Source: Diploscapter coronatus (Eukaryota > Nematoda > Chromadorea > Rhabditida > Rhabditidae). From it: a stretch of DNA of 64,000 nucleotides. The position numbers and the translations under genes were made by a program. The stretch's first letter is position 1, and every line of letters starts with the position of its first letter. This document shows positions 1-12,200 of the stretch, piece by piece. Under the pieces are notes generated by a model. The model ran no database searches and was not told the DNA's origin. It saw only the letters and a program-made list of their open reading frames with translations. The stretch covers positions 79,003,249 through 79,067,248 of the forward strand of contig OZ038423.1 of assembly GCA_964036155.1 (NCBI GenBank), written 5' to 3'.

Positions 1-460
1 AGGGGGTAGACATAGGGTACCAATGCCAGATGATACACCAGGAATAACGCGCATTGCGCAATCCCATATATGGCTATTCTGTGAACTGATGAAAAACGGA
101 GATAAGCAGAAATAATAAACGAAAAATAATATTATAAAACACCATAAATTTTCCCATATTTGTAATCGTCAATAAAAATATTCTTATTCAAACATTCTTT
201 ATCTTAATCAGTAAAGGCATGATAAAACTGAATTTATAAAAGCATGATAAAAAAATTCCGAGTATTTGATAAAATTAGACTTTGTTAGGGCTGTCTTACT
301 ATTAGAACTGCGTTGTTAGAAAAACGTGGTAAGTAGATTAATTTGAGCAGTAGAAAAGATTTAAAAAATCTTCGAATTTTTGCCCGGGATGCAGTATCGA
401 AGAAAATTGGCGTCATGAAGAAAAAAGATAAAATATGGCACCCTTTCAAAAATCCCTCAA
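1..460. other. AT-rich 3' flank, no gene seen
   Basis: No open frame with plausible splice signals was found here. The stretch is AT-rich and lies downstream of the stop of the minus-strand gene that ends at 461, so it probably holds that gene's 3' UTR and intergenic DNA. Confidence 0.5.
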
Positions 461-2338
461 CTATACCGGATTCTTGATCTTACGCTTGGGGCGTCTTCGC
501 TTCTTGTGCACCACGGGGAGGACGTGCGGTCCGATCATCGCCTGATCCGCGCTCAGTTCCGCACCGTGCTCAGGCTCGATGTCCGTTCTGAAAATTTAAC
601 AAATTTTATCCTTTAAAAAATGATCGTTTTTGAATTATAAAATTCACCGTATTAATTCTTTTAAAGTTCGTTTCAAACTTTCGAAATCGATTCAAATTAG
701 TCTGGCATCCAATATTTTCATGCAAAATTGACATTATTCTGATATAATTTTCTTTCTGAAACCAAATTTAATAAAAATTAGCATGCCTGATATCAGGAGA
801 ATCGACGTAGATGCGCGCGAGCGATTCGACGAGTCGCGGCGAAAGGTCGGAGGGAGAGACGGCTGTCGGAAACTTCAGATACTCGACTGGAACAAGTTCG
901 CCTAAAATTTTATCATCTTCATCAAATTCGTCTAGGTAAGTCGAATTTTTTTAATTGAGAAATTTCTCATGCTAATTTATAAAACTATGACTAACCGTCA
1001 CTCAATTTCTCGCATATTGTCGGCTTCTGGAAAGCGCGTTTGCGACGCTGGACCTGAATTCTTAAATTTATCAAAAAATAAAAAACAAAACCTAAAAGAA
1101 TGATTTTTCGAAAGTGAATTTTTACAATTGATTCACCTCTTTATAAGCCTGACGCCAAGTGGGGGCCTTGCTTTTGCGGGGCGCGATGCGCAGCTTCCTG
1201 CTCAGACGAGGAGGCTTCTGAATTAAAGACAACGTCATTTTCTCAAAGTACGGTATAAAACGAATGTATTCTTTGGAATGAGAATAATAAACAACGTAAT
1301 TGTCTCAGAGTACGGTTGAAAATAATACAATTTACCTTGGTGACGGCGACGGGCGGGGTTTCAGAATGGAAGAAGGACTTCGCAGCGAAAATCCATTGTC
1401 TCACCACCGTGCTCGACTCGCTAATGTCTTCTGAAAAATCACGCATTTTTATTAACAAAACTACGATCTCAGAAATTTGTTGAAAATACAAATAAAAATT
1501 ACTGATTTTTTTGAGAAAATAACTTTTAAAAACCCCCACTTTTCTCCGGGTATCCGAATTCCTCCAGCGAAGAGAAACCATAGGAAGAGGCATCGGATTT
1601 AATGGTTCTGGTGCTAGAAATAAAACAAAAAACCTTTTAAGGCACCCTTTACAATTTACTGAGCTTACCTAGTCGACCTCGTACTCGGCACAGATCTCTC
1701 ACTCTCTTCGTCTTCAGCCTCGTCGATATGTTCGTTGCTGAGAATCAAATTTAAAAAATCTATTTCATCAAAATTCTAAAGAACTACTGACTATTTTTGA
1801 AGTTTAGAAGTTTTTAAACTTGAAAAATGACGAAAAAAACCTGCAATCTTCCGAAGATTCAGCCGATTTCTCCTCTTCACTGCCTCCTCTCATTCGCTCG
1901 GACAACGACATCTTGTCATAGCTTAACTCGTCAGATGAAGACGTCAATTCGTCATTCCCACTCGACGTCAGGGAATCCGAATCCGACGACGAGTCAGAAG
2001 AACGCGTCGATGGATTATGGGACGAGTCACTGAAATTTTGTTGTTTTTCTAATTTTTAGGGTTTTTCTATAGGGAATTTGTTTTTTTTTCTAAAATTTGT
2101 AAGTTTTGGACCCCCTTGTAGTTACCACCCTTTTTCTCTTCTTCATATTATTTCTCAGAAAAGGGTGATAACTAGTGGTGAGCCTAAGTTTTGTTGGAAT
2201 TTGATACTTAAAAAATGATCTTCGAAAAAAACAATTTTGTTCGAACCCTGACGAAATTCGGCTATTGTACGGACTACCCAACGTCGACGGGGAGACGTGA
2301 CCCGGGGGCGCACGGACAACACGGCGCGGAGGCGGCAT
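461..2338 (-). CDS. Unrecognised Ser/Asp/Glu-rich then basic protein, ~309 aa
   Basis: I do not recognise this protein. Nine exons on the minus strand (2338-2247, 2029-1841, 1737-1669, 1613-1540, 1430-1336, 1217-1137, 1053-996, 931-787, 587-461) sum to 930 nt, a whole number of codons. The start ATG follows TTTTTCTAG by two bases, which suggests a trans-splice acceptor. The N-terminal third is a low-complexity Ser/Asp/Glu tract. The middle is Lys/Arg-rich (SRKLRIAPRKSKAPTWRQ), then comes an acidic patch (DDEFDEDDK). The last exon ends in a basic tail (KKRRRPKRKIK) that would serve as a nuclear localisation signal. A nuclear or chromatin role is inference from composition only. The intron at 786-588 has a GC donor. 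Exon 4 could end six bases later, giving 311 residues. Confidence 0.7.
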
Positions 2339-2534
2339 TTCTAGAAAAATAATTTAAATTGTTTTCTTAAAAAGTCGATTTTTAAAATTCTCTTGAAAGT
2401 TCATCCCTTTTTCTTCCTTATCGGCAATTTCACCTAACAAATATGGGTGGACTTTCTCTAAAAAATAACGGTAAATAAATCGATAAAAGACGAAAAATCG
2501 ATATATTGAACGAAAGAAAACTGAGAAATGGCTA

Positions 2535-2888
2535 GAGTCCCCAAGCTTCGTCCCCTTGCAGAAATGCTTGTGATAGAAACGCGAGTTTGAAAGGAGAAAT
2601 TTAGAAAAGAAGCGTCCTTCAAACCCAGAATGTCTCAAATAGCACCATCTGGATAGACGACAAACCTGATAAAATAGTTCTATGCAAAAAAAATCAGCGC
2701 GAAATATGTCTACAAGCCGAATTTGCGCAGTGAAGATGTGTTCATTTGAAGGCCACAATTTTGCGCTTTTTCGGTCAAGGAGTCTTCTTTTATTTCTTCT
2801 TCGCGGAAGTCTTATTTACATCCCTAGTGACATTTCTGTACAAGAATTTTGTCCGAAACATAAACTCGGCATATCTGCCTGGGGACCC
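2535..2888. repeat. TA-flanked inverted-repeat element, copy 1 (354 bp)
   Basis: The ends are inverted: GAGTCCCCAAGC on the left and its near-complement GCCTGGGGACCC on the right. Each is flanked by TA, the target duplication typical of Tc1/mariner-like elements. The left arm matches the right arm of the element at 50274-50989 in reverse orientation, and the right arm matches that element's left arm, so this looks like an internally deleted copy. No transposase frame is visible. It lies between the divergent starts of the unknown gene at 461-2338 and the PIKfyve gene. Confidence 0.75.
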
Positions 2889-3238
2889 TAGAAATAGCCC
2901 TTTCAAACTCTTTCTTCTTCACTCTTTCCACACTTTCTTCTTTCATACCCCGTTGCTTGCGTAAATCGCGTTCTCTCGTCTCTTATATTGGCCAAGTGGT
3001 CTATTTGGCGATTTTTTCGCGAATTTCGAGTTTTTCGTGATTTTCCTGATTCGGAATGTCTTTCTGTATAATTCACCAGTCCATCATGACCACCATTTGT
3101 AGAATTAGCTAAATATTAGGCCAGGAAGTTTAGGGAAAGTAAAAAAAGAAACTAGTGGACTTGACAAAAAATTGCGATAGTGGTGAATAAATTTCTCGGG
3201 GATCATTTTTGAAATTTTCATGATTTTTTGGATTCAGC

Positions 3239-6200
3239 ATGACTGACGACCCCGGGGGGTCGACGCAGAATTCGACCCGAAATGGGATCATCTTCTTCGA
3301 TCGGTTGCAGGATGAGGCGCTAGACGAGGCGTCTCAACAGACTTCTGGTATTGTTGAATGTTTTTTTTAAGAATTGTACCCTTTTTAGATTAGAAAATAA
3401 TAAAATATTAGAACACACTAAAAAATATCCATTTGAGAAATGAAAAATCCTGAAAAGATAAGAATCTGGATGACACGAATAAGTTGCGAGATTTTCTCGA
3501 GATTAAACATTTCATGCGATTATTGCAGTCTAACTTGGATATTCCTAATTCTACAATTTTTTAGAAACTCACTGCCATTAACAATATTTCTTTTTAATTT
3601 GAAAATTAACTGATTTATGATTTGTTTTTTATAGTCTAATTTTCAGGCGTCTTGAACGGGTTATTCGGGAGATTTTGGAAGAGCGACGTTTCGACACCAG
3701 CAGCTCCAACGGCGAATCAAAGTCTCCCAACGGAAACGACAAGTCAGCCAGAATTCAGCAACCCCGCAGGGCCATCGACTATTAGGTTTGGAAAATAGTT
3801 TTTAATCTGAAAATAGGGGTTTTTAAAGAAAAGTATTTTTGTAGCTTTCCTGCAAAATGTTACAAAATAACATTTCGAGAAACTAAAACACACGCTTTTT
3901 GTGTAGTTTCTCAATTTTGCTAAAGAATCAAATTCAAGAAAATAATACAAGGTCTCTTTATTTTTCAGAAAATATTTTTATTTAAGTTTTTTCCAGAGGT
4001 GGCATTTCAACGATTCTCTCCGTGAACACAGAAAATTCAGCGCCCAGCGACGCTGCCTCGAATTCCTCGGGGAGCGCGGAGCTCCCACTGAACATTCGGA
4101 AGAATCGGGGCAACTCGAATCCGAATTTGGATTCACCCTCTAATCTAAGTGAGATTTTTAAAAGTTCTATTTTTTACTAGAATATTCTGTAAAAAATCTA
4201 TAAAAAAGAATTTAGGCTCCATATTTTAATTTTATTTTTCGATTTTTATGATTCAAGGAAAAAACTCGGAAAACATCTTTAAAAAACTTGAAAGTGTTGT
4301 TATTTTTTCTAGTTTTACTTTTTCCAGGCATCGATTCGAATCCGGACAATTCAAACAGGCGGTTTTCGGACAAACTCACCACTCTGCTCAAAGGAAACAA
4401 GCCCCGACTGCAGGATTACAATCGGTCCAATTTCCGACAGTATTGGATGCCTGATTCGACAGGGAAAGAGTGCTATCAGGTGAACATAGTTGAAAGGTGG
4501 AAAGATTCTTCGAAGTGAAAAATTAGGTTAATTTTGAAATCGAAAATTTCTTGAAGTTAATTTTAACGTTAAATGATCACGAAGCTTAACATATAGAAGT
4601 TGCGAGAAGTTTTCGGTATGTAATTTAAAGCTGAAGTTAAAAGTGCAGGTTCCATTTTCAGTGCGAAGAGCGGTTCACGACGTTCAGACGCAGGCATCAT
4701 TGCCGGTATTAAATGTTTATTTTCGAAAAAAATGAAATTTTATGTTTTTTTCAGAGTCTGTGGTCAAATTTTCTGCTCCAAGTGTTGCAATATTCATTTT
4801 CCTGGGTCCGCACTAGGTAAAAATGAAAATTTGCTAAAAAAATTGAAGAAGATCGAATTTTGTTTAAAAATTGTATCTTTTCAGGCTACCTCGGCGACTT
4901 GCGTCTTTGCCACTACTGTGCCAAGATGATGTCTCAATATTTGCCGGCGGACGAATTGTCGACCGCTTGGCGGAAGACGTCCAACGACGAATCGACTTCT
5001 GGAGGCGTGACTTCGTCGATGAACCTGGCGTCGTCGGATTCGGGAGCCGCTACTCTGACCTCATCTGGGACAGAGGGTATTCCACCTATCCAACCCATTG
5101 CTACCGTGTCCGCTGGTATGTCGTACATGTGTCGCTTTTAGTAGTTAGGATACCATTTTGATATCATTTGGCATCGAGAGATGTAACTTGTGCCATTTAT
5201 GCCCGAAAAGTTCGAACTTTTTGATTATTTGAAGGTACTGTAGCATGAAAAATTAGTTGTGTTTGTTAAAAGTTCTGAAAGCTGGCTATTTTTGCATGCA
5301 AATGGTTCTTGTAATGGCTAGATTTTGTGGTTTCTTTTTCTTTTAAGGAGGAGATTTAAAAATTAAGGAAATCTCATGTGGACGCCCACGGATCGGAACA
5401 ATGGCTTCAACTCGCCACAGCTGTTGAGAGGAGGACGTGATACGGGGATTGGTTCGGTTCCAGGTAGAGGCGAAAGACTTTGCCAAAAATACAATATTCT
5501 AGGGAAAAAAATAAAGAATGAGCCAAAAGTAAAAAAAGTTGTATATTTAGAACATTCTAGAAAACTAGAAATTTTAGATTCTGGAAAATTCGTTAAAAAA
5601 GTAATAATATTCAGGAACTCCCAAAGCGTCTATTTCATCTTCGGCAAATTTCGGGACCATTCCAGAGTCTCAAAACAGAAGAGCCTCCTTCTCGCTAGCC
5701 CCGCCCACCAACAGACTTCCCGCTATGCTCAGCGTCGAAGAACTGCTGCTGGTTCAAGCGGAAAGAACGTCGTTATCAGGAGATAGCAGCAGCGACAAAC
5801 ATGTTAGGAGAATATATGAAATTTTGAGAATTTGTGAAATCCTCATTTTAAAATACACTAAAAATCCGAATGATAGATTAATTGAATCTCTTTTTAAAGG
5901 ACATATCAAATCCCTAATTTCAGCTTCACGCTCATAACGCCCTTCAAGAAGACGACGAAAGTGGCCCCGACTGGTTGAGAGGCATAGACTCGGGAACTCA
6001 GAGCTTGGGCATTGATGGGACGGTAAATTTTTAGATTTTTTTTGTTTGAAAATTTAAGTTATTTGCTGAATATTGTTTCTTTCTAAAATTAAAGAAACTC
6101 CATTCTTTTCTGATGAGAAAATGGTATAGTGATAAGGCGCAAAAGTTCAAACATTCAATAGACGATAAAAGATTAGATTAACGAGAGAGAGAGAGACACT

Positions 6201-9200
6201 CTTCTTTCCGTCTGATAAGAGAACGCTTTTTTATCAGCGATGAGGGAAAATTGGTGATAAGAAAAAGGCTTGCCTTTGTAGCGTGTTGATTCATCATCTT
6301 CTCTTCGGAACGTTTCGTCGAACAGAAGTCTCGAGCAGGCCACCGCCACCGGTCAATCAACGCCAGTTTCGGGATCCGCTGATAGGAGCAGGGAAGAAGT
6401 TCAGGTGATAAGATTGATAAGAATAATAAGGTCAATGATAGAGTTGATAATAGTCGTGATGAGGTTGATAAGATTAAAAATGATAAAGGAGAATCTGATT
6501 ATTGATAAGAAGACTTTCACTTTTTCCTTATGCGATAAGAGACTTTTAGGACAAGGTCAGCCTCACCTCGGAAGTGATCGAGGCCAATGAGAAGATGACG
6601 TTTGATGAAAATGGGTTAGTGATAAGGTTGATAACATCTTTGATTAATGATAAGAAACAAAATTTAACCATTATCAATTATTTATAAGAATTTGATTAAA
6701 ATATTTAGTGATAAGAAAAAAACGTTTTACAGTGAAATCACGACAATTTCCCCGTCAACCATCGTCATCTCCAGAAACGCTCCAATTGACGTCGACACGA
6801 ATGCGGCTTTCGCGAAAACTGCGGAAAGATTGCTGGACTATCTTTTCGAGAGGGAGCAGATTAGTGACAAGAGGTGATGAAAATAGAAAGTTATCATTTT
6901 ACCAAAAACCTGGTCCATTAAAAATCGCCCTATTTTTGGAAGGTGTAAAATTGGTAGAGAAATGAAAGCCTTTCTTGATTGTTTCTCTAGAAGTATTGAA
7001 AATTATGTCTTTCAATTTCATTTTTTCAGATGGAAAGAAATCGTCCTGAATTTGGCGGATAAAATAGCCAGTCGGATTACCGTGGACGTCCAAAAGCGAG
7101 ACTCCATGAACATCCTCGACTACGTGCATATCAAGAAACTGCATGTCGATGTCGAGGAGCCGAAATCTGAGGTATACTGTAATTTAAAAAAAAAAAATTT
7201 TAATTTATTTAATTCTTTCAGACGATCTGGGGGGTGGTGTGTTCGAAGAATTTGCAACATAAAGAAGCTCACTTGGAGGAGGTTATTTTAAAAAATATTT
7301 TGATAAATATTCTCTTTTTAAACTTGGAAGATAATAAAGATGAGTTTTAAGAAGAATAAAAAAACATTTCAGCCTCGCCAGGCTTCGATCATGATAGTGG
7401 CCGGCTCCATCGAGTACGAGAGAATCCAGGGCAAATTATCGTCCATCGAGCCCATCATGTTTCAGGAAGCCGAATATTTGGCGAAACAGGTATTTTTGTC
7501 GTCTATTTTTATTTTTTCTGTTTGAGTCGATTTTTCGGCAAAATTCAAAATTTGAAACATATTGGATTGACATTATCTTATTCAAGTTAAGCAAAGCTAC
7601 GTATTCAATTCAAATGTTGAATTTCCCGAAAAGCCAGCTGCGATTTGTTTTAAATTAATCATATTTTTTCTAGTTTTTTAAAACTTTTTTTTTTTTAATT
7701 TCAAGGTTGACCGAATTTTGGCGCGAAGACCCACCCTTTTGCTGGTCGAAGGCGGAGTCTCCAGAATCGCGGCGGAACTTTTGAAGAGGAACTCGGTCAA
7801 ATTGGCCGTCAATGTAAAGTCGACGTTAGTTTTTTTTAAATAATTAAATAAAATTATATTTTTAATTTAAAAAAAAAAAACCAGAAAATTGAGATTCATG
7901 CAATTTTAAGGCTGTTCAAATTTTCAGAGTTCTTCAAAGAGTGGCCCGGTGCACTGGTGCTGATATTCTGCCGAGTTCCGATGCACAGTTGATTCAGCAG
8001 AGCATTGGATTCTGCCCCGAGTTTTGCCAGAAAACCATCAAATTGGCTGACGGGAGCGATAAGATTTTGCTGGTAAATTATTATTTTTTTAAAATTTAGA
8101 TTTTATTTTTAAAATTCTTTATTTTTTATTTATTTCTATCAGATTCTCGACAAGTGCCCTGACGATCGAAATTGCTCGGTGATTCTGAAGGGAAATGACG
8201 CGGTGGAGCTGAAATCGATCAAAAAGATCCTACAGGTAAATTTTATTTTCTTCGCATTTTTTAACGTTGAGAAAAAGAAAGTTTCTTGATAATATTTTGA
8301 AAAAATAGTAAAATTTTCCATAAAGAAAAATGTGCTTTGAACGTAGATTTCTCTGATTGGTAAAATATTTTCCTTCTGAAAGTTAGAACGTTTTTGTGCA
8401 AAATTAATCATCTTTAAAGTAAATTAGTTGTTTTCTGAAAATTATATTTTTTTAAATTCGAATATTTTAAATGTCGACCCTCTCAAGCTACTCTTTAGGA
8501 TTTTATAAACTTCGAAATTTTTCAAAATGATAGTTTTTACAGATGTTGATCCTCTCAAGCTACTCGTCAAGATTGGAGAAGGAGTTCCTGAATTTGTTCG
8601 GCGTGAAGTTGGCCTACAGCGAATCTCCTTGCGCTGCTTGCACAGACCGACTAGCAAACATCGAGAATAAGGAGGAAAAGGTTATTTTATTTTTTTAAAT
8701 TTATGTTATCATATTTCAGTTTTCAGAAATTTCGTTCTTTAAATTTTGACAAAAATTCGAGAAACATTGCATTTTTGAAGATAAAGATATAAACTGTTTA
8801 ATTATATTTTTCAGTCCCCATTCGAAGAGGCCCTCCACCGATGCGTTCTCTCCTCATCGCCCTTCATCGAATACGAACCGCCATTTTTGGAGACGCCAAG
8901 GGGAAGGTGAATATATTTAAAAAAATTTTTAATTTTGAAAGAACAATGTGATAAAAATTCAGAGCCTGCTCTCTGTTGCCGTACTTCAAACAACCGCTGT
9001 ACAGATTCGGGACGAAAGAGGATTTTGAACAAGCAAAAGCGGAAGCGAAGTTACAAATCGATAGGCAGATGGAGACTACAAAAGCGGTTTCTTTTCTTAA
9101 ATTTTTTTTAGAAATTAATCGTTTTATTATGACTTTTCATAGATATTTTGAAATGAAAAAGGTGTAAAATGATGAGAATTTTCTGTAGATTATCTAGTGA

Positions 9201-12200
9201 AAATAATATTTTTTAGAGAATAACGCGAAATTAAATATTTTAAAAAATAAATAAAGAATAAAATTTCTAACAGGACTTAAATTTTGTGACACTCCCAGGT
9301 TAAACATGGCAGCGAGAAGAAAGGCGAGATAGCATGGAAAACGAGGTGGTAGACAACGAAAAAGTGAGAAAAACCCACTCGCTTTTCTTCTCGTTTTCAT
9401 GTTTAACATAGAAGTGTCAAAAATTTGGAGCTCTGATTTCCAGGGCAAACTTCCATCGGAACCTCGAGAACCGTTTGCGAAATCTTCGTGCGTCGCTCCA
9501 ACCGATTTCAAAGACATCGCCTCTTTCCGAGCCCTTTCTGGACTGTTCTTCAAGAGGAGAACGAAAGCCGCACAGGAAGAGAAGGAAAGGATCAGAAAGA
9601 AGCAGAATGAAGAGGTTCGATTTTTATTTCAAATAAATAACTTTAATTCTTTAGAAATTCTGATTTTTTCTTTTATTGTTTCAGGAAACTCAGGTTGAAG
9701 ACCTACAGAACATGAAGTTTTTATTTAGTATTTATTTTTCAAAGAAGACATATTGAAGAGTAGAATTTATTTTTAAAAATATTCTTATCTAAAAATTAGG
9801 ATATGTCCTCCGGAGATGGAACCAAGAGACAAGACGTCCTAGACCCATTTTGTCACCAGAGAGTCGCGGTTTTGTTTGGGTCTTTCTCACCAAAATCTCC
9901 AAACGCCCCGTATTTCTGCGTCAGACCATGGTAACTTGTGATTCTACTATTCCTTAGTCATTCGTATACCATTTCCGATACCAAATGGTAATTCTCAATT
10001 TCCAGGGTAGTCAGCATGCAATTCTACGGGGACCACGACATGACGCTGGGAGAGTTTCTTACCAGGTGGGACTTTTTGGGACATTGTGCCAGTTTGGTAG
10101 TCATTTGGTAATTTTCAGGTTCTGCTTCAACAAGTCCTACGAATGCCCTTCATCAAACTGCGAAGTGCCCATGCTAGACCATTCCAGGAAATTGGTAAGT
10201 GAATGGGATTAGTTGTCATTTTGGGGTAACATTTGGTATCTTTCAGGTTTTCGGGCGGGTCTGTATCGAAGTGACTACCCAAACGGTGGTGCAGAGTGGC
10301 GAGGAGAACAACCAAAGCGTCAACGGACCCATTTTGACGTGGTATTATTGTCCAAGGTAAGATAAAATAAAGAATAAAAATTATATTAAAAAACATTTTT
10401 TTTAAATCGAACTAAATTTGGAAAATATTAAAATAAAGATTTTAAAAATAGACAAATTGGAATGTATTTTTTAGTTGCAAACTCTCGTCGAATGTGATGA
10501 CTATGAGTCCGGACATTTGGCATCTGTCCTTCGGGAGATATTTGGACTACCTCTCAAATTCTTCATATTCAACGGTATTTCATCATTCATAGGAAATTTT
10601 ATCGATGAAATTGGTCAAACTTATCAATTTTTTAAAACTAAATTTGTCTTTTTTTAAATAGAAAATCATTAGAAAGAAATTAGAAACAAGCTGTGTGATT
10701 TTCTGAAAAGAAACAAATTAAACATTTGATAAATTATTGATTTATCGATTTCTTCAGGGTAGTCTAATCGATACCGCTGTTCACTCTCAACAACAGCAGT
10801 GCACGCACTGCTTTTTCCACGAGACCACTCACTTCTTTTCGATGAACAATTTCGTGACGACGTTCAAGGTTTCCCCAGTTAGTTGCCGACTTTTTCGTTG
10901 AATTTTCTTTTTTTTTCTTTGGAGATTCTTAAAGTTTTTCTACAATTTTCGGGAATTTGTTTGAAATTAATTCGAGTTTTTTTTAAGCTTCCCGAGTTTT
11001 GTTTGAGTTTTCTGATTTTTTTCGCTTAATTGTTCTAAAATTTGTCATTTTTTTCCTTTTTTGCAGATCCGCCCCTACCACGTGCAGTTTTCACCGATTC
11101 TCTGCACAATTTTGCCGACCAGAAAAGCGAAGCAGGACTATTTGAATGATCTGCTACGGTAGGATTTATTTCAAAAGTTTTTAGATTTTAAAAATGAACA
11201 AGAAATATTGGAAAAATTGCAAGAATTCAGGTTATCCGATCTGTTTGAGAGCCTCGCCGCGACGGCGTCTGAAAGACTTCGGAAGTTGAGCGACGACCAC
11301 GACGAATACGTCGAAAAATTCCATTCGGAACTGGTCAATTTGGTGGAAAAAACCAGGCAGATTGTGGGGTAGAGCTTTGGAGTTTTTATCTGGAAAATTG
11401 GTAGAAATTACCTTTTTAGTTTTTTTCGACTTTTTGAAATTCAAATTTTTTTTCAGCGAAAAGAAACCCTTCATCGATTACCTACAATCAAATGAAAATG
11501 AGGACCTCTTGACGAACGACGCTTTGGCTATAAAAGTATTTTTTTTGTATTTTCGTGAATTTTTCAAAAATTGGACTTATTTTAAGGGCTCCTAGAAAAA
11601 GACACCGGGTTTTCTAAGAAATAGTATGGGGAGGCAAGATAGGAAAAGAAAAAAGCCGGTGTCTTTTTCTAGGAGCCATTTTAAGTTTTCAAATTTCCCC
11701 CCAAAAAGGTTTCAAACTTACCCCCTAAATTTTTCATAAATCTACCTTCAATTTCTTCAGTCCGTCGAAATTCGCCTCCAACTTCGAGAGGTCATCTACG
11801 ACTTAATTTCTGCCTGGAACGAACAATGTGGCGTCTTGTCTGCGCACATGAGGGCCCTGAAAAATAGCAAGGACGAAACTCAGCCAGGAACAGAGGTGGC
11901 TTCGAAAATTGATTTTGTTTTCATCACTACCCTTAATCGGAAATTTCTATTTTTAAAGACGACCTTTGTAGGCTTTTAGTTAAGCACACGCTAATAGTGA
12001 ACATTTATTTTAAGTTTTAATTTCTTTTTATTTTGAGATGCCAGAAATTTCCATCGAAAAGCTGGACGACCCCTTCCCAGCCCACCTCCATTTGGGGCTC
12101 AGATTGAAGGCTAGATGCGGCGTGACAGTCAGGGATATCGTGGTAACTTTTTAAAAATTTCTTTTAAAAAAAATTCTTAAAATAAAAACCAAATTTAGGA

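Noticed and set aside
2354..2758. 134-codon minus-strand frame upstream of the gene at 461-2338
   Set aside because: It lies mostly within the TA-flanked repeat, and its composition (Phe/Arg/Cys-rich) is that of AT-rich non-coding DNA. The matching frame in the other copy is not conserved in length.
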